DNA from: an uncultured Acidimicrobiaceae bacterium
Lineage (GTDB): Bacteria > Actinomycetota > Acidimicrobiia > Acidimicrobiales > RAAP-2
Assembly: GCA_903873395.1 (NCBI GenBank)
Contig: CAIQOJ010000109.1
Span: forward strand, 1 to 64,000
Length of the DNA: 64,000 nucleotides
Direction of reading: 5' to 3'
Shown in pieces: positions 18,134-26,837 of the stretch (position 1 is the stretch's first letter; the number at the start of each line of letters is the position of its first letter). The notes under the pieces were generated by a model. It did not search any database and was not told the origin of the DNA. It was given only the letters and a program-made list of their open reading frames with translations. The position numbers were made by a program, and so were the translations under genes.

Positions 18134-19482
18134 CCGACATCCCCCGGCAGAGGACCTGTCGGCGACATGGCTCCGTCGGTGTCCACCAGCCACCGCTCGT
18201 GGCTGGAGAGGTGATGTTGGACCAGGAACGACCGTCGGCCGACCTTCCAAAGTGCGGTGCCCCGATGCAACTGGGTGACCAGCGCCGCCTCGGTCGAGGT
18301 GAGACCGAGGAGGTCTGCACTGCGGGCAACCTCGCCGTGAGGCTGGGCATAGATCACGCGTGTCTCCGAGTCCGACAAGAGACCCTGGGCCAGACCCACC
18401 TGCTCCGAACCTGCAGCACCGACCGATGCCAGGTCGCTCAGGCGATGAAGTACAGCCATGTTGGCCACGCCGAAGGCCCGAGACAGCTTCCAGGACGACT
18501 GCAACCACCGAGCCACCCCCAGGTCGCCCAGGATGGCCCATGCTTCATCGACGACCAGCAGAATGCGGTTGCGCCGTGCGGCCGTCACTGCGCTCTGGAG
18601 CCAGGCCGCGGCACAGGCCATGAGGATGCCCAGCGCTGGCGAGTGGTAGACGGCGGAGAGGTCCAGCACGACCAGAGGGCCAGCCAGATCGATGCCTGGT
18701 GTCGTCGGGCCATCGAACATCCCCCGCAGGTCGCCATGAACCAGACGGCGCAGTTCCAGGGCCACGTCCCTTCCGTCCTCGACCAAGGCTGTTCGGGTCG
18801 TGCGCAAGGTGGCCGCCGCTTCGGCCGTCGGATCGAGGAGCGCATCGACCACCTGAGGGAGTGTCGGCGCTGGCCGGCAGGTCGACTGGCGTGTAGCCCG
18901 GGGTGTCGGGTGGGGCACCGAGCCACGTTGCTCACCGCCGCCTGGCGGCCCCACGGCAGCCAGAGCAGCATCGACCGCTGCCCGCTCCCGAGGCAGCAGA
19001 TCGCGGCCCAGGCAGGACACGGCCAACGACACGCAGAGGGAGGTGCGACGCAGGGCCGCTCCGTCGTCATCCCCGGAGGCCGGCCCGGTATCGAGGGGAT
19101 TGAGCCGAATAGGTCCTCCCGGTCGAAGTGTCAGCGGGGTCGACCCCCAGGCTGCCGCCAGTGGTCCGTATTCGCCTTTGGGATCGATCACCCAGGCGCT
19201 GCGTCCGAAGACAGCTTGGCGCCACAGATAGGACTTGACGAAGGCGCTCTTGCCCCGACCGATCTGACCCAGGACGATCATGTTCGGGTTGGTGATGACA
19301 CCGTCGCCATAGAGAGCGAAGGGGTCATAGGCGAACGAGCCACCAAGAACGTCGCGACCGACGACGACACCGGCATGGCCCAGGCCAGCCTCGGACACCA
19401 TCGGGTAGGCGGCGCAGAGATGACGGGTGGTGGCCACGTGCGCTGGAACCACGGGACCGAGCCTGGGAGTCGGGCCTCTCAT
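18130..19482 (-). CDS. VirB4/TraE-like ATPase (ATPase domain only)
   Basis: A 450-residue HerA/VirB4-type ATPase. Walker A is GQIGRGKS (72-79), Walker B is ILLVVDEAW (307-315), and IDPKGEY follows the first strand as in VirB4. Conjugation VirB4 proteins are usually 600-800 residues with a large N-terminal non-ATPase domain; here that part is absent and is probably supplied by the SCO6880-like gene immediately upstream. The ATG at 19482 is preceded by GAGGAG, ten bases after the upstream stop. It would power pilus assembly or substrate transfer at the inner face of the membrane. Confidence 0.85.
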   Translation of the reverse strand: MRGPTPRLGPVVPAHVATTRHLCAAYPMVSEAGLGHAGVVVGRDVLGGSFAYDPFALYGDGVITNPNMIVLGQIGRGKSAFVKSYLWRQAVFGRSAWVIDPKGEYGPLAAAWGSTPLTLRPGGPIRLNPLDTGPASGDDDGAALRRTSLCVSLAVSCLGRDLLPRERAAVDAALAAVGPPGGGEQRGSVPHPTPRATRQSTCRPAPTLPQVVDALLDPTAEAAATLRTTRTALVEDGRDVALELRRLVHGDLRGMFDGPTTPGIDLAGPLVVLDLSAVYHSPALGILMACAAAWLQSAVTAARRNRILLVVDEAWAILGDLGVARWLQSSWKLSRAFGVANMAVLHRLSDLASVGAAGSEQVGLAQGLLSDSETRVIYAQPHGEVARSADLLGLTSTEAALVTQLHRGTALWKVGRRSFLVQHHLSSHERWLVDTDGAMSPTGPLPGDVG

Positions 19483-19492
19483 CTCCGGCTCC

Positions 19493-20965
19493 TCATGTCA
19501 GGCCTCGTCCCAGAGGAAGAAGGCACAGCAGTGCCACGTCTTGTTGGCCCAAGAGTCGACGGACTTCGAGTCGAGCATGACCAGCCGCCTGCTCGAGAGC
19601 GGCACAAGCACCTTCGAGTTCACCAGCTGATGCTTCCGTCACTCCGACGAACCCCGAGTAGCGGAGCTGCGCGTGGCCGTCGGCCAACTCGACGTCCCGA
19701 GCGTCCACGCTCTGGCGCTCACGTTGGTGACGTGCGGTGGCCAGGAAACCTCCGCGCCGTCTGAGCTCGGCGTCGGCCAGTCCTGCCGTGCGGGACTGGG
19801 CCACCTGGCGCGCTGCTCGGGCGGGATCGATGGGCTCCAGGACCATCGATAGCGTCCGATTCAGTGGTGCGAACAGAAGGGGGCCGAGGAACTCTGGCGT
19901 GACGTCGACCCGGGGCCACTCAGACACCCAATAGATGGCATGCCAGGACCGGTCCGTACGGACCGCGTCCCACGTGGCCTCGATAGCCACGGGCCAAGGT
20001 CGCGAGACATCAAGGACGTGATCCTCACGACCCGGGTCGACCCTAGGCCTGCTCCAAGTGACGTCATCGAGACCTGTAGCCAAGGTCTGAGCCAACGCCC
20101 CTCGGCCCAGCACGCCTTCCACCTCCAGGTCAGCTGACGCCAGGGCTCGCGCCACCGAGGCCACCTCACCAGCCAGGACAGCTCCTGCGCCATCGAGGCC
20201 ACCTCCGTGGCGCCGGACGGCGCGGGCCGATCGGCCTCGATGGATCGTCACGGCGATGAGGACACGGTGACGCCGCGTCACCGGGGCCACCTCGTCAAGG
20301 AGCGCTGCATACGAGCGGGCAGCCATGTCCTGCCCATCGAGCACGCCATGATCGGCCAGATGCCCGCGGACACCACGACCATCGTCAGCACGGCAGATCT
20401 CGAGCCACTGCAGGCGGTGGACCGCTGCACCTTCTCGGGCCAACGAAGCCAGGACTCGGGCCCAGGCTCCGACCCGAGCCTCCTGGTCGTCTGGACCCAG
20501 CAAGGCGAAACTTCCTCCGGCCACCTGCAGCACGGCGGTCAGCGTCCTGGCCGGTCCGTCGATGACTGCTCCCATCCCCTCGACGCCAGCGTCACTGGCA
20601 ACGTCGACGACCTCGAGGCCTGCGAAGACCGAGACCGGTGTCCGCCCAGGTCGCAGATCAGGATCCAACTGCAGTCGGCGGCCCATGACACCCGCCCAGG
20701 CCCATCGAGTCACGATGGGGATCCACTGGTCGCCGGTTCGTCCTGACAGCGGCCAGAAGGCAGTGGCCGCCCCAACTCCGACAACGGCAACGGCGATGGC
20801 GACGCCACCCACGTTGGGCCGACCTCGGACAGCCAGCACGGCCAGAACCAGTGCCGTCGCCACTGATGCCAACTGCCCAGCCCGCCATCCAGCCACCACC
20901 CCTCGACGTTCGAGCGGCGGGAAGCGATAGCGGGTGCGCCCCTCGCCGGTCTCGCTGGTACTCAC
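19493..20965 (-). CDS. SCO6880-family conjugation protein
   Basis: A 490-residue protein of the SCO6880 family found in actinobacterial conjugative and integrative elements. Two adjacent transmembrane helices (about 26-46 and 52-72) are followed by PLSGRTGDQWIPIV, then a large soluble domain (80-490). The two helices recall VirB3/PrgI and the soluble part recalls the N-terminal domain of VirB4. The start is a GTG overlapping the VirB6-like stop as GTGA. It presumably sits in the membrane next to the ATPase encoded by the next gene. Family assignment is good; exact function is inferred. Confidence 0.82.
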   Translation of the reverse strand: MSTSETGEGRTRYRFPPLERRGVVAGWRAGQLASVATALVLAVLAVRGRPNVGGVAIAVAVVGVGAATAFWPLSGRTGDQWIPIVTRWAWAGVMGRRLQLDPDLRPGRTPVSVFAGLEVVDVASDAGVEGMGAVIDGPARTLTAVLQVAGGSFALLGPDDQEARVGAWARVLASLAREGAAVHRLQWLEICRADDGRGVRGHLADHGVLDGQDMAARSYAALLDEVAPVTRRHRVLIAVTIHRGRSARAVRRHGGGLDGAGAVLAGEVASVARALASADLEVEGVLGRGALAQTLATGLDDVTWSRPRVDPGREDHVLDVSRPWPVAIEATWDAVRTDRSWHAIYWVSEWPRVDVTPEFLGPLLFAPLNRTLSMVLEPIDPARAARQVAQSRTAGLADAELRRRGGFLATARHQRERQSVDARDVELADGHAQLRYSGFVGVTEASAGELEGACAALEQAAGHARLEVRRLLGQQDVALLCLLPLGRGLT

Positions 20966-22680
20966 GATCCGTCCCCTTCTTCGTCGAAGAGGTGATGGCC
21001 GAGGAGCACCGGACCCATGGCGTCTCGGCCTAGATGATGACGTCCACTCGTGCCACTGGCCTGGGCCAGAGGACCGACATAGGCGACACCATCAGGTAGG
21101 CGAGCACCGGGTCGCATCGGCGGAGGTGCTGGCGAAGGGGGCGACGAGCGTGCTGACTGGGCCTCGGTTTCCTCACCGGTCCACGTGCTGGCCAGTCGGG
21201 CCGGGAGCTCGTGGTCGTAGAGGCCTGCCTGATAGTCGTCCATCGAGAAGTTGTTCCAGGCTTCGGTGGCCGCGGCATTGGGCTCCATCATGGGGATGCT
21301 CGAACCGGGGACCCATCCGGACCACGATCCGTCATCAGCACCGCTGCCACCATCACCCGTGCTGCGGATGCCGGAGCGCCCGTTGGATCCACCCGAGCCC
21401 TTGGTGGGCAAACCATCGGCCATGGATCCAGCCATAGGTCCAGACATTGATCCAGACATTGATCCAGACATGGATCCAGCCAAACCACCGGGTCGAGAGC
21501 CGGAGCCAACCTTCGAGCCAACTACTGGCCCGATCACGCCGATAGGTCCGGCCACCGCTGCAGCAGCAGCTCCGGCCGCATTGGCCCGAAGGGCCGCCGA
21601 GGCAAGGCCCTTGGCCGGTGCCGCCATGCGGTGGCGAGCTCGATCAGCCAGGCCCTCCAAGTGTCCGACGGCACCGGCCTCGATGAAAGGCAGCAGCCGA
21701 AAGAGCGACCACGGGGCGAATGCAGCCAGCAAGAGCAGTGCGGCCCCAGCCAGTACCGAAGAGAAGCGGCCATCGGCCGCGGGCGAGCCCGCTGGCGTCG
21801 ATCCCGTGCCTCCGGCCAGAGCCCCGGCCGCCAAGGACAGCACGGCCACGATCACCACCTTGCCCAAGACCAGCGCGGCGAGGGTGTCGGCCAGCCGACG
21901 GCTCCAGTGGGCGATGGCCGGCCAGGCCAACGAGGCCAAGGCCAGCGGGAGAAACAGGACGGCCACATAGACAGCAGCCGAGCGGACCAAGAGCTCGACC
22001 CACACCATCAAGGCACCGAACACCAGCACGATGCCGCCCAAGAAGACCACGAAGCTGGGTGCGCTGGGCTGGCCAGCCAGGGCGGAGGTGGGTGCCAGGG
22101 CGGCAGCCACACCGGCGAGAACGTGGCCGGCATCGGTTCCTGACCCCTTGGCGATGGCCGTGCACATCCAATCCGTCACGGCGATTCCGGTGCGCACCAA
22201 CGAGACAGCCACACCGGTGAGGACGAGTGAGAGCGGTACGTGCACCAGGGCCGATCGGATCAACATGCCGGCACTCTGACGATAGACGGCCTGGATGATG
22301 CCAAGGAGAAGAAGAGGGACGACCACCACCCCAGCAAGGGCAGCCATGGTTGCGTAGTGGGCTCCGAACCATGGGGCCCCCAAATCGATCGACGTCGACG
22401 AACCGAGTACACCGCCAAGTTGACCGAGCAACCACGCAGCACCTCCGGTCACCCACTCACCGACGCCGCCCAGGACCGAACTCACCCCCGATCCCACCAG
22501 TGACCCCACGACGTCGGACACCGCACCGCCAGCTGCCGAGGTCACTCCGCCCAGCACGCCGTTCCCCGGCGCAGGGTTCGTGCACACGGTGGCTGGGCCA
22601 GCCGTGCCCAGGGCGGCGGCTGCAGGAGTGCACGCGACGGAGGGGAGGGCAGGGAGGCTGAGGAGGGAGTGTGACGGCAT
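20962..22680 (-). CDS. VirB6/TrbL-like polytopic membrane protein
   Basis: A 572-residue protein with an N-terminal hydrophobic region followed by several transmembrane helices, for example VVVVPLLLLGIIQAVY, LVLTGVAVSLVRTG, FVVFLGGIVLVFGALMVWV and VYVAVLFLPLALASL. A long Gly/Ser/Met-rich cytoplasmic tail contains GSMSGSMSGSMS repeats encoded by 12-bp tandem repeats (21439-21474). Size, order and context fit the VirB6/TrbL channel component of T4SS. The start at 22680 is chosen before MPSHSLLSLPALPS; an in-frame upstream extension is not hydrophobic. Confidence 0.75.
   Translation of the reverse strand: MPSHSLLSLPALPSVACTPAAAALGTAGPATVCTNPAPGNGVLGGVTSAAGGAVSDVVGSLVGSGVSSVLGGVGEWVTGGAAWLLGQLGGVLGSSTSIDLGAPWFGAHYATMAALAGVVVVPLLLLGIIQAVYRQSAGMLIRSALVHVPLSLVLTGVAVSLVRTGIAVTDWMCTAIAKGSGTDAGHVLAGVAAALAPTSALAGQPSAPSFVVFLGGIVLVFGALMVWVELLVRSAAVYVAVLFLPLALASLAWPAIAHWSRRLADTLAALVLGKVVIVAVLSLAAGALAGGTGSTPAGSPAADGRFSSVLAGAALLLLAAFAPWSLFRLLPFIEAGAVGHLEGLADRARHRMAAPAKGLASAALRANAAGAAAAAVAGPIGVIGPVVGSKVGSGSRPGGLAGSMSGSMSGSMSGPMAGSMADGLPTKGSGGSNGRSGIRSTGDGGSGADDGSWSGWVPGSSIPMMEPNAAATEAWNNFSMDDYQAGLYDHELPARLASTWTGEETEAQSARSSPPSPAPPPMRPGARLPDGVAYVGPLAQASGTSGRHHLGRDAMGPVLLGHHLFDEEGDGS
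21439..21474. repeat. 12-bp tandem repeat in the VirB6-like gene
   Basis: TCCAGACATTGA occurs at 21439 and 21451, and once more with one change at 21463. It encodes the SMSG repeats in the tail of the protein on the minus strand. Confidence 0.88.
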
Positions 22681-22764
22681 GGCGGGTCCTGACGATCGGT
22701 GACTTGGGCGACGGTGTCGCATGGCATCGACGACGGCAGTGCTCGAGATGCACGGCGATGTCGA

Positions 22765-22812
22765 CAGCGAGATGGACGACGCAGTCGTCAGCGAGATGGA
22801 CGACGCAGTCGT
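22765..22812. repeat. 24-bp direct repeat, two perfect copies
   Basis: A 24-base unit (22765-22788) is repeated exactly at 22789-22812, between the small membrane protein stop and the VirB6-like start. The second copy reaches into the stop codon of the former gene. Confidence 0.93.
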
Positions 22813-23189
22813 CAGTGCACGCTGCGTCCAGCGGCAAAGAAGAAGTTGACGATGGCCGGCCCTGCCCCGATCAGCAGGGCCGCCAACCCCGAGATCAGCA
22901 CAGCTCGCCGGCCGGTGAAGGACTGCTGGTAGTTACTGCCATGGGAGCCGACCGCCCAGGTGGCTGCACCCACGAGCAAGCCAGCCAGGGCCAGGATCAA
23001 GGCCCAGCCACCTAGACCGTTCATCAAGTGCTGGAGCACCTGGCCACCAGGCAGTGCCGTGGGATCCGGGCTCAGCGTGACGTCCACCAGGTGGAGTGCG
23101 TCGGTAGTCGCCCTGTCACCGACCCATGGCACCGTTGTGGTCGCCGGGCCAGACAGGGACAAGGTGGGGACGGCGTGCAGAAAGGTCAT
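22812..23189 (-). CDS. Small two-helix membrane protein, possible pilin-like T4SS component
   Basis: A 125-residue protein with two hydrophobic helices in its C-terminal half (about 60-80, GGWALILALAGLLVGAATW, and 95-117, VLISGLAALLIGAGPAIVNF) separated by a short polar loop. This layout resembles the VirB2/TrbC pilins and DUF6112-like small proteins of actinobacterial conjugation loci. The N-terminal 50 residues are probably outside the membrane. The ATG at 23189 lies seven bases after TACGGT (23197-23202), so this is the likely leaderless first gene of the secretion operon. Identity as pilin is inferred only from topology and position. Confidence 0.6.
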   Translation of the reverse strand: MTFLHAVPTLSLSGPATTTVPWVGDRATTDALHLVDVTLSPDPTALPGGQVLQHLMNGLGGWALILALAGLLVGAATWAVGSHGSNYQQSFTGRRAVLISGLAALLIGAGPAIVNFFFAAGRSVH

Positions 23190-23308
23190 GCCGGCAACCG
23201 TAGGGAGGGCCACGCCGCATTCCGCTGGCTGCCAGGAGATCGGATGGTTCCTGGCAAGGTTCCAGCCAAGTGGATGCCCCGAGGCCATCAGCCTGCCAGA
23301 CTGGCAGC

Positions 23309-24547
23309 GTGAAGCCGTATGTCATCGGGTACATCGCCATCGGTGTGGTGGCCGTCGTCGCCATCATCGTGGCCGCCCGCCTGGGTCGTCGCGCCGGTCG
23401 GCGCAGCCTCCAGCAGCGGCTGACCGCCCTGTCGAACCGACTCGGAGTCGAAGCACCTGACGAGTCAGGCATGGAGCCCGTGCTCAGCCACCTCGAGAAG
23501 GTGGCTGGCGACGCCGCCGAGGCAGTAACCGAGGCGAGCGCCGATGCCATCCGCTTGCGTCGGGCCCTCGACACGTTGTCCCAGGGGGTCATCGTGTGCG
23601 ACGAGAACGGCGACGTGGCGTTCCGCAATGCCCGAGCCGCTGCGCTCATGAGCAACCGCCATGGTGATGCCCTGGCCGCCCAAGCCGTCACCGAACTGCT
23701 CGAGAACGCCTGGCAGGGGGGCTCGGCCGAGCGCACCGTCGACCTCTACGGTCCGCCTCGCCAGACCTTGGCCGTGCGGACACGGCTCATCGACGACGGA
23801 CGTCGTCCGCTCGGTGTGATCGCCATCATCGACGACGTGTCTGAGCGGCGACGTCTCGAGGAGATCCGTCGCGACTTCGTGGCCAATGTGAGCCACGAAC
23901 TCAAGACGCCGATTGGGGCGCTTGGCCTTCTGGCCGAGACGCTCACCGTGGAACCGGACCCCGAGGTCTCCCATCGTCTGGCGTCACGCATCCATACCGA
24001 GGCCTTCCGGGTCAGTCGCATCATCGATGACCTACTCGACCTGAGCCGCATCGAGTCAGAAGAGGCGCCACCTCGGGAGCCGGTCATGGCCAATCTCATC
24101 TTGGCCGAGGCCGTCGAGCGAGTCCGCAGTGCTGCGGAGCAGCGCAAGGTGCACCTCATCCTCGACGAGCCCGAACCGCCCATCCATCTTGTCGGTGATC
24201 GTCGCCAACTCGTGTCGGCCATCCATGCCTTGCTTGAGAACGCCGTGGCCTTCTCCTACGAGGACGGCACGGTGCGCATCTCGGGTAGCGAGGCCGACGG
24301 CGAGGTGCGTCTCTCCGTGGCTGACACCGGTGTCGGCATTCCCACCCGAGACCTCGAGCGCATCTTCGAACGTTTCTATCGGGTGGATCACGGCCGCAGC
24401 CGCTCCACCGGAGGCACCGGCCTCGGGCTGTCGATCGTGCGCCACGTCGCCTCCAACCACCAGGGCCGAGTCGAGGTCGACTCACGGGAAGGCGAGGGCT
24501 CCACGTTCACTCTCGTCCTGCCCAGTCCGCCGGATTACACCACCTGA
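23309..24547 (+). CDS. senX3: Sensor histidine kinase, SenX3/PhoR type
   Basis: A 412-residue sensor kinase. One N-terminal transmembrane helix (about 5-24) is followed by a coiled region, a PAS-like domain (85-175), HisKA with phospho-acceptor His196 in NVSHELKTP, and a HATPase domain with LLENAVAFSYEDG, DTGVGIP and GGTGLGLSIV. A single helix plus cytoplasmic PAS is the SenX3 layout for phosphate sensing. The GTG at 23309 is used; no upstream residues are conserved. The response regulator follows after 23 bases. phoU, usually close by, is not in the window. Confidence 0.88.
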   Translation: MKPYVIGYIAIGVVAVVAIIVAARLGRRAGRRSLQQRLTALSNRLGVEAPDESGMEPVLSHLEKVAGDAAEAVTEASADAIRLRRALDTLSQGVIVCDENGDVAFRNARAAALMSNRHGDALAAQAVTELLENAWQGGSAERTVDLYGPPRQTLAVRTRLIDDGRRPLGVIAIIDDVSERRRLEEIRRDFVANVSHELKTPIGALGLLAETLTVEPDPEVSHRLASRIHTEAFRVSRIIDDLLDLSRIESEEAPPREPVMANLILAEAVERVRSAAEQRKVHLILDEPEPPIHLVGDRRQLVSAIHALLENAVAFSYEDGTVRISGSEADGEVRLSVADTGVGIPTRDLERIFERFYRVDHGRSRSTGGTGLGLSIVRHVASNHQGRVEVDSREGEGSTFTLVLPSPPDYTT

Positions 24548-24570
24548 GCCAGGGCAAGCAGGAAGAAGTC

Positions 24571-25383
24571 ATGTCGAAGAAGAACGATGCAGCACCAAGC
24601 ATTCCTGTGCCCACCCAGACCCGGGTGCTCCTCGCCGAGGACGACGAGTCGTTCGTCGATGCCCTCGTTGTGGGTCTCGCTCGTGAGGGTTTTGACGTCA
24701 CGGTCGCCACGGATGGGCCCGAGGCACTTCGCCTCTTCGCCGAAGTGCAGCCCGACCTGATCCTCCTCGACCTGATGCTGCCTCGCCTGTCAGGCATCGA
24801 CGTCTGCCGGTCCATCCGGGCCCATTCGTCGGTGCCCATCATCATGGTGACGGCCAAGGGAACAGAGATCGACACGGTGGTCGGCCTCGAGGTCGGTGCC
24901 GATGACTACGTGACCAAGCCCTACCGGCTCCGCGAACTCGTGGCCCGCATGCGCGCCGTCCTCCGCCGCACCCCTGGGGACGAACCGGAGATCAGCTCCC
25001 AGCCAACCTCCACCGCCAAGAACCAACCGAGTCAGGAGGCCGCGCGCGCCAACGACACAACGGTGCTCGAAGCCGGAGGGATCCGTATCGACGTGGACCG
25101 TCACCTCGTGACCATCCGGGGCGAAGAGGTCCACCTGCGACGCAAGGAGTTCGAGCTCTTGTCGCTCCTCATGGAGAATGCAGGCCGGCTACTCACCCGG
25201 GATGTGCTCATTGATCGAATCTGGGGTTCGGACTACTTCGGCGACACGAAGACTCTTGACGTGCACATCAAACGCCTTCGTACTCACATCGAAGAAGAGC
25301 CGTCCAAGCCGACCCTGATCGTCACCATCCGTGGTGTTGGCTATCGCTTCGATGCACGCCGCACCGCCAGCGACCAGGACTGA
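24571..25383 (+). CDS. regX3: Response regulator, RegX3/PhoP type (OmpR family)
   Basis: A 270-residue regulator. The receiver domain has the acidic pair AEDDE (22-26), phospho-acceptor Asp67 in LLDLMLP, and KPY near 116. A winged-helix OmpR domain follows with RRKEFELLSLLMENAG and VRGVGYRF-like end (IRGVGYRF). A low-complexity linker of about 30 residues, rich in Ser, Thr, Gln and Ala, separates them; this is longer than in RegX3 of mycobacteria (about 227 residues in total). It is co-transcribed with the kinase and preceded by AGGAAG. Probably regulates phosphate genes. Confidence 0.88.
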   Translation: MSKKNDAAPSIPVPTQTRVLLAEDDESFVDALVVGLAREGFDVTVATDGPEALRLFAEVQPDLILLDLMLPRLSGIDVCRSIRAHSSVPIIMVTAKGTEIDTVVGLEVGADDYVTKPYRLRELVARMRAVLRRTPGDEPEISSQPTSTAKNQPSQEAARANDTTVLEAGGIRIDVDRHLVTIRGEEVHLRRKEFELLSLLMENAGRLLTRDVLIDRIWGSDYFGDTKTLDVHIKRLRTHIEEEPSKPTLIVTIRGVGYRFDARRTASDQD

Positions 25384-25425
25384 CCCTGTCCGGCTAGTTC
25401 GTGCCGGTTCACCGATTCCGGCAGT

Positions 25426-25477
25426 GATTACCGATAACGATTGCCGATAGTGATTGCCGATAGCGATTGCCGTTACT
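25426..25477. repeat. 13-bp tandem repeat, four copies
   Basis: Units GATTGCCGATAGT (variants at 25426, 25439, 25452 and 25465) lie head to tail between the convergent 3' ends of the regulator gene and serS. The period is 13 bases with one to three changes per unit. No stem-loop is formed. Confidence 0.9.
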
Positions 25478-25519
25478 CGTGCCCAACTGTCCCATGTGTG
25501 TCACCAGCCTGTCTGTGTG

Positions 25520-26809
25520 TCAGCCAGGCGCGTCGACGACGGTCCGGCCTCCGAGGTAGGGAGCCAGCACGTCGGGAAGTACCACCGAGCCGTCGTCTTG
25601 TCGACCTGTCTCGACCAGTGCAGCCCAGATCCGGGCCCAAGCCAACGCTGAGCCATTCAACGTGTGCACGAAGACTGGGCCTTTTCCTTCCTCGGGCCGA
25701 TAACGGATGTTGGCTCGTCGAGCCTGATAGTCCGAGCACCACGAGACCGAGGAGACCTCCAGCCACATGTCGACACCGGGCGAATAGACCTCAAGGTCGA
25801 ACGTGCGAGCGGCCGACAGACCGATGTCGCCAGCACACAGATCGAGCACCCGATACTGCAGGCCGAGCGCTTGGAGCAGGTCCTCGGCCCGGGCCACCAT
25901 GGCCTCGTGCTCCGCAGCGGCCTGGTCAGGCGTGCTGTAGGCGAAGAGTTCCACCTTCTCGAACTCGTGGACACGCAACAGGCCCCGCGTGTCCCGGCCG
26001 GCCGAGCCCGCCTCACGTCGGTAGCACGACGTCCCCGCGGTGAGACGAAGTGGGAGGTCGGCCTCGTCGAGGATGTCGCCCCGCCACATCGAGGTGAGCG
26101 GAACCTCTGCGGTGGGGATCGCCCACAGGTCGTCCCGCTCGAGGTGGTAGGCGTCTTCCTCGAACTTGGGCAGGTGCCCGGTGGAGACCATGGTCTCCGT
26201 CAGGACCAGAGTGGGCGGGCGGATCTCTTCATAGGCATCGGCATGACGGTCGAGAGCGAAGGACTCGAGAGCACGAACCAAGCGCGCCCCCATGCCTCGA
26301 TAGAGAGGGAACATCGACCCGGACAGCTTGGCCCCTCGCTCCATGTCCAAGAGGCCGAGAGCGGCTCCCACCTCCCAGTGTGGAACGCGCTGGTGGTCGC
26401 CGTAGACCGGGGCGACCTCGGGCCACGACCGGGCCACGACGTTGTCCTCAGGCCCCGCACCGTCAGGGGCATCCGCGCTGGGAAGGTTGGGCAGGACCAA
26501 GAGGATGGACCGGACCTGGTCTTGGATGTCGGTGGCTGTGACATCGAGTTCGCGTTCGCGTTCCCCGGCATCCCGGCTCTCCTCGGACAGCGCTTCGGCG
26601 CGTGCAGTGTCACCGTCTCGACGGGCCGCACCCACCTCTTTGGAGATGGCCTTGATACGGGCTCGCACCTCGTCTCGTGCGCCTATCGAGGACCGGGCCT
26701 GAGCATCAAGCGCCACGAGGCGGTCGATGTCTGCCGGGTCGATCCCGCGGCGACCCAGGGCCGCCTTGATTGCCTCAGTGTCGTCACGGACCAGTCGGAT
26801 ATCGATCAT
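25520..26809 (-). CDS. serS: Seryl-tRNA synthetase
   Basis: A 429-residue class II synthetase that charges tRNA-Ser. The N-terminal MIDIRLVRDDTEAIKAALGR and a helical tRNA-binding arm (about 30-110) are followed by the catalytic core with motif 2 (SCYRREAGSAGRDTRGLLR) and the motif 3 region near LNGSALAWARIWAALVE, where motif 3 usually ends in R-x-x-x-x-x-x-E; the family position is filled. The start at 26809 fits all homologues. It is read divergently from the ABC exporter with only 28 bases between the start codons; see the shared -10 region. Confidence 0.95.
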   Translation of the reverse strand: MIDIRLVRDDTEAIKAALGRRGIDPADIDRLVALDAQARSSIGARDEVRARIKAISKEVGAARRDGDTARAEALSEESRDAGERERELDVTATDIQDQVRSILLVLPNLPSADAPDGAGPEDNVVARSWPEVAPVYGDHQRVPHWEVGAALGLLDMERGAKLSGSMFPLYRGMGARLVRALESFALDRHADAYEEIRPPTLVLTETMVSTGHLPKFEEDAYHLERDDLWAIPTAEVPLTSMWRGDILDEADLPLRLTAGTSCYRREAGSAGRDTRGLLRVHEFEKVELFAYSTPDQAAAEHEAMVARAEDLLQALGLQYRVLDLCAGDIGLSAARTFDLEVYSPGVDMWLEVSSVSWCSDYQARRANIRYRPEEGKGPVFVHTLNGSALAWARIWAALVETGRQDDGSVVLPDVLAPYLGGRTVVDAPG

Positions 26810-26819
26810 GTCGGGCACA

Positions 26820-26829
26820 ACGGTAGCGT
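26820..26829. promoter_or_regulatory. Overlapping divergent -10 elements
   Basis: ACGGTAGCGT contains TAGCGT on the plus strand (26824-26829, eight bases before the ABC gene ATG at 26838) and TACCGT on the minus strand (26825-26820, ten bases before the serS ATG at 26809). Both fit TANNNT and share the central TA. Each transcript would be leaderless or have a leader of only a few bases. Confidence 0.55.
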
Positions 26830-26837
26830 GGCCATCC

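Noticed and set aside
25400-25480. PHO-box direct repeats next to regX3
   Set aside because: One GGTTCACC-like sequence occurs, but the repeats have a 13-base period, differ from the PHO consensus and lie between 3' ends.
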